DNA from: JBIOYL01 sp044870185
Lineage (GTDB): Bacteria > Actinomycetota > CALGFH01
DNA: 5,333 bases
Assembly: GCA_044870185.1 (NCBI GenBank)
Contig: JBIOYL010000331.1
Coordinates: 1 to 5,333, forward strand
Reading direction: 5' to 3'
The translations under genes were made by a program, and so were the position numbers. Positions 1 through 4,386 of this stretch are shown here, one piece after another. How positions within the stretch are numbered: position 1 is the stretch's first letter; every line of letters starts with the position of its first letter. A model generated the notes under the pieces. That model made no database searches, was not told the DNA's origin, and worked only from the letters and a program-made list of their open reading frames with translations.

Positions 1-1
1 C

Positions 2-30
2 CTACGCGCCGGCCGTGGGCCGGCGCGTAG
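2..30. repeat. Perfect 13-bp inverted repeat with 3-nt loop
   Basis: The arm CTACGCGCCGGCC (2-14) is exactly complementary to GGCCGGCGCGTAG (18-30), and GTG (15-17) forms the loop. No T-tract follows. It could be the U-tail-less terminator of a gene to the left, or a fold inside the 5' coding part of the glycosyltransferase gene. The window edge prevents a decision. Confidence 0.6.
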
Positions 31-1256
31 CCGAGCCGTCCGGCAGCGGCGCGCAGGCCAGGCCGCAGGTCAGGCCGCCGGTCATCTGGCCCCGGATCGT
101 CTGGATCAGCGCCGCGCTCGGCCTGACCGCCGTGCTCTTGTGGGGAAGGGGCTCGGCCGGAAGCGGCGACCTCATGATCTACCGCGCCTACGGTGCCGCC
201 ATGGCACGCGGCGCCGTGCCCTACCGCGACGTCGCCATGGAGTACCCACCCGGGTCGGTGGCGCTGATCTGGCTCGCCCACCTGATCGGGGCGGCCGGGC
301 CCGGCTTCGCGATCGGCTTCACGCTGCTCAGCGCCGCCGCGGTGGGGACCGTGCTGTGGCAGGAGACGCGGGCGTGGGCAGGCTCGCTCGTGCTCGCGGT
401 CGCGCTGCTGCTGCCGGTGCTGCCGCTCGCCTTCTTCCGCCTCGACCTGGCCGCCGGCGCCGCGCTGTCGGCGAGCCTGTGGTCGGCGGCGCGGGGCCGC
501 GCGGCCTGGGCCGGCGTGCTCGCCGCCACCGCCGTGCTCGTCAAGGCGTACCCCGCCGTGGCCGTCCCGGTGCTGCTCGCCATGCTCGGCCCGCCGTGCC
601 GGCGGCGGTTTCTCGCCGCCTTCGCGGGTGGGCTCGCCGCCGGCATCCTGCCCTTCGCCGTGCTCGCGCCCCACGGGCTCGCCGCCAGCGTGCGCTACCA
701 CGCAGGGCGGCCGGTCCAGCTCGAATCCGTCTGGGCGCTGCCGGGCCTGGTGCCGCACCTGGCGGGGCGGCCGCTCCAGGCGATCTGGTCGCACACCTCG
801 TGGAGCGTCGTGTACCCGGGTGCCGGCATCGCCGGCCGGCTCAGCGTGGCGGCGGTCGTGGCCGTCCCGGCGGCGCTGGCGCTCGCCATGCGCCCCGGAC
901 TGGGCCGCCGCCCGGCCACGGCCGTGCTGGCCGTGCTCCTCGGCTTCGCGGCGACGTTCAAGATCGGCTCGCCGCAGCTGCTCGTGCCGGCCGTGCTCGT
1001 CGGCTTCGCCGCCGCCCGGGAGCTGGCGGGCAGCCATGCAGGTGGGCTGCGCCTGCGGCTGGCCGGGCTGGGCGTGGTGCTGCTGGCCGAGCTGCAAACC
1101 TACGCCAGCCTGATCACCCCACGCTGGCCGGCGGTGCTGGTGCTCCTGCTGCGCTGGGCGATCGTCGTCGAGCTCACCCTGTGGCTGGTGCGCCGTGTCC
1201 GAGCCGCCGCACACCCCTCCCGCGCGTGGGCATCCTCGCCCGGCCCGGCATCATAA
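3..1256 (+). CDS. GT87-family (DUF2029) polytopic membrane glycosyltransferase, probably 5'-partial
   Basis: Likely a GT-C-fold membrane glycosyltransferase that moves a mannose-like sugar from a polyprenyl-phosphate donor onto an envelope glycan or lipid outside the membrane. Numbering from the GTG at 15 gives 413 residues. Visible signatures are a first hydrophobic helix (about 23-43) followed by GDLMIYRAYG with acidic D52, the position of the catalytic Asp in PimE-like GT87 enzymes. PYRDVAMEYPPG (69-80) follows, then FFRLDLAAG (140-148), VKAYP (176-180), RPVQLESVWALP (232-243) and KIGSPQLLVP (316-325). About nine or ten hydrophobic helices are present, and the C-terminal tail is short and basic. 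The frame is open to base 3 and no Shine-Dalgarno lies in the 14 bases before GTG15. The next in-frame start codon is inside helix 1, so the true start is GTG15 or upstream of the window. thrS follows after 76 bases. The family call is firm; the substrate is unknown. Confidence 0.85.
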   Translation, partial: YAPAVGRRVAEPSGSGAQARPQVRPPVIWPRIVWISAALGLTAVLLWGRGSAGSGDLMIYRAYGAAMARGAVPYRDVAMEYPPGSVALIWLAHLIGAAGPGFAIGFTLLSAAAVGTVLWQETRAWAGSLVLAVALLLPVLPLAFFRLDLAAGAALSASLWSAARGRAAWAGVLAATAVLVKAYPAVAVPVLLAMLGPPCRRRFLAAFAGGLAAGILPFAVLAPHGLAASVRYHAGRPVQLESVWALPGLVPHLAGRPLQAIWSHTSWSVVYPGAGIAGRLSVAAVVAVPAALALAMRPGLGRRPATAVLAVLLGFAATFKIGSPQLLVPAVLVGFAAARELAGSHAGGLRLRLAGLGVVLLAELQTYASLITPRWPAVLVLLLRWAIVVELTLWLVRRVRAAAHPSRAWASSPGPAS

Positions 1257-1272
1257 CGGCGGCAATCCCAAG

Positions 1273-1299
1273 GTGAGGCGGCCGGGCCGACGGTATCAT
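1273..1299 (+). promoter_or_regulatory. Weak candidate promoter for thrS
   Basis: TATCAT (1294-1299) fits a TANNNT-type -10 element. Only a partial TGA-containing -35 (GTGAGG, 1273-1278) lies 15 bases upstream, shorter than the usual 17. Transcription would start near 1305 and leave a leader of under 30 bases. That is too short for a T-box, so no tRNA-sensing control is visible. Read-through from the glycosyltransferase gene 76 bases upstream is equally possible. Confidence 0.25.
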
Positions 1300-1322
1300 C
1301 TGGCGATCGCCCTCGATGCCCG

Positions 1323-1328
1323 AGGAGG
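1323..1328 (+). promoter_or_regulatory. Shine-Dalgarno that fixes the thrS start
   Basis: AGGAGG lies four bases before GTG 1333. It selects this codon over the in-frame GTG at 1195, which sits inside the upstream gene and would add 46 residues unlike any ThrRS N-terminus. It also rules out the out-of-frame ATG at 1316. Confidence 0.85.
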
Positions 1329-1332
1329 ACCC

Positions 1333-3330
1333 GTGGCGGACATCCAGGTCAAGCTCCCCGACGGCTCGGTCAGGCAGGTCGAGGCCGGCACGACCCCGGC
1401 CGAGCTGCTGGACACGTCGGACGCCGTGGCCGCCCTGGTCGACGGCGAGCCCTGGGACCTCGGCCGCGGCCTGGAACGTGACGCGGTGGTGGCGCCGCTC
1501 CCGGCCGCCAGCGAGCAGGGCCGCGCCGTGCTGCGCCACTCGACCGCCCACGTCCTCGCCCAGGCCGTCACCGACCTGTTCCCCGGGGCCAAGTCCGCCA
1601 TCGGGCCGCCGATCGAGGACGGCTTCTACTACGACTTCGACGTGCCCGAGCCGTTCACCCCGGACGACCTGGAGCGCATCGAGGCGCGCATGCGCGAGCT
1701 GGTCGCCGCCGACCAGCCGTTCCGACGCGAGGAGCTGTCCCGCGACCAGGGCCTGGCCCTGTTCGCCGACCAGCCCTACAAGCGCGAGATCATCGAGGCG
1801 GTCGACGAGGCGGAGGGGGCGGGGGCGGCCGTGTCGGTCTACCGCAACAACGGCTGGGCGGACCTGTGCCGCGGTCCCCACGTCCGGTCCACCGGAGCGA
1901 TCCCGGCGTTCAAGCTGATGCGCAGCGCGGGGGCCTACTGGCGCGGCGACGAGTCACGCCAGCAGCTCCAGCGCATCTACGGGACCGCCTGGGAGTCCGA
2001 GGAGGCCCTGAGCGCCTACCTGCACCGGCTGGAGGAGGCCGAGCGGCGCGACCACCGGCGGCTCGGGCTGGAGCTCGACCTGTTCCACTTCCCCCCGGAG
2101 GTGGGCAGCGGCCTGCCCGTCTTCCACCCCAAGGGCGGCCTGATCCGCAAGCTGATGGAGGACTACTCGCGGGCCGAGCACGAGGCCGCCGGCTACGCCT
2201 TCGTCTGGACCCCCCACCTGGCCAAGTCGACCCTGTTCGAGATCAGCGGCCATCTGCAGTGGTACGCCGAGGGCATGTTCCCGCCCATGGAGCTGGAGGG
2301 CGTGCAGTACTACCCGAAGCCGATGAACTGCCCGATGCACATCCTGATCTACCGGTCGCACGGGCGCTCCTACCGTGAGCTGCCGATGCGGCTGTTCGAG
2401 TTCGGGACCGTGTACCGCTTCGAGCGCTCCGGCGTCGTCCACGGGCTCGTCCGGGTGCGCGGCATCACCCAGGACGACGCGCACATCTTCTGCACCCGCG
2501 AGCAGCTCGGCGACGAGCTGGCCGGGCTGCTGGAGTTCGTGCTGCGCCTGCTGCGCACCTTCGGCCTGACCGAATTCGAGGCCGAGCTGGCCACCCGGCC
2601 GGAGAAGTTCCTCGGCGCCCGCGAGGAGTGGGAGCAGGCCGAGGCCGCCCTGCGTGAGGCGATCGAGGCGGCCGGCGTCCCCTACGTGGTCGCCGAGGGC
2701 GAGGCCGCCTTCTACGCGCCCAAGCTCGACGTGCACGTCCGCGACGCCATCGGCCGGCGCTGGCAGCTGTCCACCTTGCAGGTCGACTTCCAGCTGCCGC
2801 ACCTGTTCGACCTGGAGTACACCGGGTCGGACAACCAGCGGCACCGGCCGTTCATGATCCATCGGGCCCTGTTCGGCTCGGTCGAGCGCTTCCTCGGCAT
2901 CCTGCTCGAGCACTACGCGGGTGCCCTGCCACCCTGGCTTGCGCCCGTCCAGGTCCGCATCGTGCCGATCGCCGACCGCCACCTGCCGTACGCGACCGTG
3001 GTGGCCGCCCAGCTCAAGGCGGCCGGGCTGCGCGTCGAGGTCGATGACTCGGGCGGCCGCATGCAGGCCAAGGTGCGTGCCGCGCAGCTCGCCAAGGTGC
3101 CCTACGCGCTGGTGCTGGGGGACCGCGACGAGGCGGCCGAGGCGGTCAGCGCCCGCATCCTCGACGGGGCGGAGCGCCGCGGCATCCCGCTGGCCGACTT
3201 CATCGCCCACGCCGGCGCCGAGGTCGCTGCCAAGGCGACCGCCGCCACCCTGCCGCCCGAGCGCGGGACGCCCGACCCGGCGGAGGCGGGTGCCGGCATG
3301 GCACCGCCGGCACCGGAGCATCCCGCTTGA
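1333..3330 (+). CDS. thrS: Threonyl-tRNA synthetase (class II)
   Basis: Cytosolic enzyme (EC 6.1.1.3) that activates threonine with ATP and charges tRNA-Thr. It has 665 residues from GTG 1333, against 642 in E. coli. Domains in order: an N-terminal TGS domain (about 1-62, starting VADIQVKLPDG); an editing domain that hydrolyses Ser-tRNA-Thr, with H69-STA-H73 and C179-RGP-H183; and the class II catalytic core. The core has motif 1 around FHPKGG (264-269), motif 2 with R362 in RFERSG, and motif 3 around GSVERF (515-520). The zinc ligands that bind the threonine amino and hydroxyl groups are C333 (in NCPMH), H384 and H510, each one residue from E. coli C334, H385 and H511. The anticodon-binding domain spans about 530-635. 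All key residues are present. A Pro/Ala-rich tail (about 638-665) runs past the family's usual end, and its TGA stop lies inside the putative element end TTGA (3327-3330). A HIT gene follows, a conserved actinobacterial neighbour. Confidence 0.98.
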   Translation: MADIQVKLPDGSVRQVEAGTTPAELLDTSDAVAALVDGEPWDLGRGLERDAVVAPLPAASEQGRAVLRHSTAHVLAQAVTDLFPGAKSAIGPPIEDGFYYDFDVPEPFTPDDLERIEARMRELVAADQPFRREELSRDQGLALFADQPYKREIIEAVDEAEGAGAAVSVYRNNGWADLCRGPHVRSTGAIPAFKLMRSAGAYWRGDESRQQLQRIYGTAWESEEALSAYLHRLEEAERRDHRRLGLELDLFHFPPEVGSGLPVFHPKGGLIRKLMEDYSRAEHEAAGYAFVWTPHLAKSTLFEISGHLQWYAEGMFPPMELEGVQYYPKPMNCPMHILIYRSHGRSYRELPMRLFEFGTVYRFERSGVVHGLVRVRGITQDDAHIFCTREQLGDELAGLLEFVLRLLRTFGLTEFEAELATRPEKFLGAREEWEQAEAALREAIEAAGVPYVVAEGEAAFYAPKLDVHVRDAIGRRWQLSTLQVDFQLPHLFDLEYTGSDNQRHRPFMIHRALFGSVERFLGILLEHYAGALPPWLAPVQVRIVPIADRHLPYATVVAAQLKAAGLRVEVDDSGGRMQAKVRAAQLAKVPYALVLGDRDEAAEAVSARILDGAERRGIPLADFIAHAGAEVAAKATAATLPPERGTPDPAEAGAGMAPPAPEHPA

Positions 3331-3540
3331 CATCCTCCACCTGGAGGAGGTGGATTCCCTGAATCGCTCCAGAGACCTTCCTGCTTCGCCGGGAACCGCC
3401 CTGGCCCTGCTGGGCGTCGGGTCTTACGTCCCCACAGGCATCACATCCCGTGAGCCCCACGGTAGGTCCACTTGGTTGTCGCGGACTCAGGCAGCCTACC
3501 ACGAGCGCTTCCTCCCCTACGCGAACGCAGGGGTCTCCGC
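3331..3540 (-). ncRNA. Possible omega-RNA (reRNA) scaffold remnant
   Basis: In TnpB elements a guide RNA overlaps the 3' end of tnpB and the right end, and its guide is the flanking DNA just past the TCAA foot. This block has a suitable length and several short inverted repeats: CCCCT/AGGGG (3514-3518 with 3529-3533), GGTAGG/CCTACC (3461-3466 with 3495-3500), CCGTG/CACGG (3448-3452 with 3458-3462), GCCC/GGGC (3404-3407 with 3412-3415) and the terminal hairpin at 3336-3354. A minus-strand transcript leaving the block would carry a guide antisense to the last codons of thrS. Nothing shows that it is expressed, and no TnpB is encoded in the window. Confidence 0.25.
3336..3354. repeat. Subterminal hairpin of the putative element right end
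   Basis: TCCACCT (3336-3342) pairs with AGGTGGA (3348-3354) around the loop GGAGG. It lies five bases inside the TTGAC boundary, where IS200/IS605 ends carry the imperfect hairpin that the HUH transposase recognises as single-stranded DNA. A second small palindrome, GATTC-CCT-GAATC (3353-3365), abuts it. The hairpin could also slow or end transcription leaving thrS, although no T-run follows. Confidence 0.55.
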
Positions 3541-3552
3541 GAAAGCAACGTG

Positions 3553-4050
3553 ATGACCGGCGACCGTCTGTGGACGCCCTGGCGCATGACCTACATCCGG
3601 CGGGAGCCGGAGGGCGACCAGGGCTGCGTGTTCTGCAAGCTGGCCGGCGAGGGCGCTGACGCCGCCAACCACATCCTGGGTCGGAGCTCGCGCTGCTTCG
3701 CGATGCTGAACGCCTTCCCGTACAACCCCGGGCATCTCATGATCATGCCGTTGCGGCACGTGGGGGAGTACGCCGAGCTGACCGCTGAGGAGCTGGCCGA
3801 GATGATGGCCCTGGTCGGCACGGCCATCCGCGCGCTCGACGAGGCGGCCAGCCCCCACGGCTACAACCTTGGCATGAACCTCGGCCAGGTCGCCGGCGCC
3901 GGCATCGCCGACCATCTCCACCTGCACCTGGTGCCGCGCTGGGGCGGCGACACCAACTTCATGCCGATCGTCGGCCAGACCAAGGTCCTGCCCGAGCTGC
4001 TCGCGGAGACCTACGACAAGCTGCGGGTCCACTTCGCCGACCAGCGGTAG
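3553..4050 (+). CDS. HIT-family nucleotide hydrolase / Ap4A phosphorylase-like protein
   Basis: A cytosolic 165-residue member of the histidine-triad superfamily, which cleaves nucleotide phosphate or phosphoramidate bonds such as Ap4A or aminoacyl-AMP. The N-terminal RLWTPWRMTYI (5-15) matches the start of the actinobacterial HIT protein encoded beside thrS (Rv2613c type). C25-VF-C28 could be half of a structural zinc site. NAFPYNPGHLMIMP (52-65) is the conserved core strand region. The triad is H121-L-H123-L-H125 in DHLHLHLVPRWGGD, with H123 expected to form the nucleotidyl-enzyme intermediate. ATG 3553 is chosen because the family begins only a few residues before RLWTP; GTG 3550 is directly adjacent. 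An in-frame GTG at 3472 would translate the element remnant and is rejected. The Shine-Dalgarno is poor (CGAAAG at most), so initiation may have been altered by the insertion. The exact substrate is not readable from sequence. Confidence 0.92.
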   Translation: MTGDRLWTPWRMTYIRREPEGDQGCVFCKLAGEGADAANHILGRSSRCFAMLNAFPYNPGHLMIMPLRHVGEYAELTAEELAEMMALVGTAIRALDEAASPHGYNLGMNLGQVAGAGIADHLHLHLVPRWGGDTNFMPIVGQTKVLPELLAETYDKLRVHFADQR

Positions 4051-4102
4051 GCGACGCGACCCCGGCTGCCGACGAGCGGTTGGCGGCGCGACCCGGCTGC
4101 CG
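4044..4102. repeat. Imperfect tandem direct repeat (two copies, period 32)
   Basis: Copy 1 (4044-4071) reads GCGGTAGGCGACGCGACC and then CCGGCTGCCG. Copy 2 (4076-4102) reads GCGGTTGGCGGCGCGACC and then CGGCTGCCG. They differ by two substitutions and one missing C. Copy 1 starts inside the last codons of the HIT gene and contains its TAG stop, so a local duplication of the gene end into the spacer is the simplest explanation. Confidence 0.7.
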
Positions 4103-4187
4103 GAGAACGATCGCTCGCCGTCCATGGCCGCCATCCATGACGCCGACCACTGCGTCGGTCTGGGGTGCTTTGGGGCGTGTGCCTGCT

Positions 4188-4207
4188 GTGCGCCGGCGCT
4201 GGCGCAC
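4188..4207 (+). terminator. Candidate U-tail-less terminator hairpin after the HIT gene
   Basis: GTGCGCC (4188-4194) pairs perfectly with GGCGCAC (4201-4207) around the loop GGCGCT. It sits between the HIT stop and the TATAGT box of the next gene, a sensible place for a terminator. No T-run follows, so it is only a candidate. A short palindrome GCCGCGCGGC (4213-4222) lies just downstream. Confidence 0.3.
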
Positions 4208-4224
4208 GATCCGCCGCGCGGCGC

Positions 4225-4230
4225 TATAGT
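4225..4230 (+). promoter_or_regulatory. Candidate -10 box for the receiver-like gene
   Basis: TATAGT is close to the TATAAT/TANNNT consensus and stands out in very GC-rich sequence. No convincing -35 hexamer is seen 16-18 bases upstream. If used, transcription would begin near 4237 and give a leader of about 150 bases before ATG 4387. Confidence 0.35.
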
Positions 4231-4239
4231 TCGGCGTCC

Positions 4240-4249
4240 CCAATATTGG
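4240..4249. promoter_or_regulatory. Candidate operator palindrome CCAATATTGG
   Basis: A perfect 10-bp AT-centred palindrome just after the -10-like box, at the expected transcription start. It is flanked by direct copies of GTCCCC at 4236-4241 and 4251-4256. Its position would suit a repressor or start-site element. No regulator family is recognised. Confidence 0.25.
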
Positions 4250-4273
4250 AGTCCCCCTTGCCGGTCCGTCGCT

Positions 4274-4380
4274 TGAGCGCTCACCGACCCGGCGCTCCCC
4301 CGAGCGCCCGCCACCGCCCGTCCGCTCGAACGATCGAGCAGGCGTTCGCCTGTCCGGTCCACCCGGCCGGTCGGGGGCGG
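4274..4380 (+). promoter_or_regulatory. Structured leader with competing hairpins before the receiver-like gene
   Basis: In order: the palindrome TGAGCGCTCA (4274-4283); a perfect 7-bp hairpin GGCGCTC/GAGCGCC (4291-4297 with 4302-4308, loop CCCC); GCTCGA/TCGAGC (4324-4329 with 4334-4339, loop ACGA); and AGGC/GCCT (4340-4343 with 4348-4351). GCGCTC 4292-4297 can pair with GAGCGC at 4275-4280 or at 4302-4307, so two folds compete. CCACCC (4359-4364) can pair, with one mismatch, to GGGCGG (4375-4380), which overlaps the G-rich ribosome-binding region. The fold matches no riboswitch class known to me. Confidence 0.35.
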
Positions 4381-4386
4381 TGAGCC

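Larger units (their letters stand above)
3327..3550 (-). mobile_element. Putative IS200/IS605-family (TnpB-type) right-end remnant
   Basis: Read on the minus strand, the left edge of this block runs GGGAATCC, then a stem-loop, then GGAGGATGTCAA. From memory this is how many tnpB elements end: a subterminal hairpin with the foot TCAA, which matches the IS608 right-end cleavage site. The block holds no complete gene, and its hand-counted GC (about 66%) is lower than in adjacent thrS (about 75%). A minus-strand frame is open through it and contains CGDVRPDAQQG and ends in LLQVEDVK. These resemble the variable tails of actinobacterial TnpB proteins, but the conserved zinc-ribbon and RuvC parts are absent. 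The element is therefore a solo end, a MITE-like derivative or a decayed copy. The other end is not identified, and the right limit is set only by the HIT start. Confidence 0.5.

Noticed and set aside
1195..1332. In-frame N-terminal extension of thrS from GTG 1195
   Set aside because: It overlaps the end of the glycosyltransferase gene, encodes residues unlike a TGS domain, and is overruled by AGGAGG placed four bases before GTG 1333.
1257..1332. T-box riboswitch upstream of thrS
   Set aside because: Only 76 bases separate the genes, and no specifier loop, T-box sequence or terminator/antiterminator pair is present.
1954..3333. Long minus-strand open frame opposite thrS
   Set aside because: It mirrors the codon pattern of a strongly supported thrS, shows no protein family, and is typical of GC-rich antisense frames.
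3472..3552. HIT gene starting at GTG 3472
   Set aside because: It would add 27 residues from the element-like block with no similarity to HIT N-termini. ATG 3553 gives the expected start just before RLWTPWRM.
4165..4383. Small + strand open frame in the spacer
   Set aside because: It runs through the -10-like box, palindrome and hairpins, has biased Arg/Ala/Pro composition and no good ribosome-binding site.
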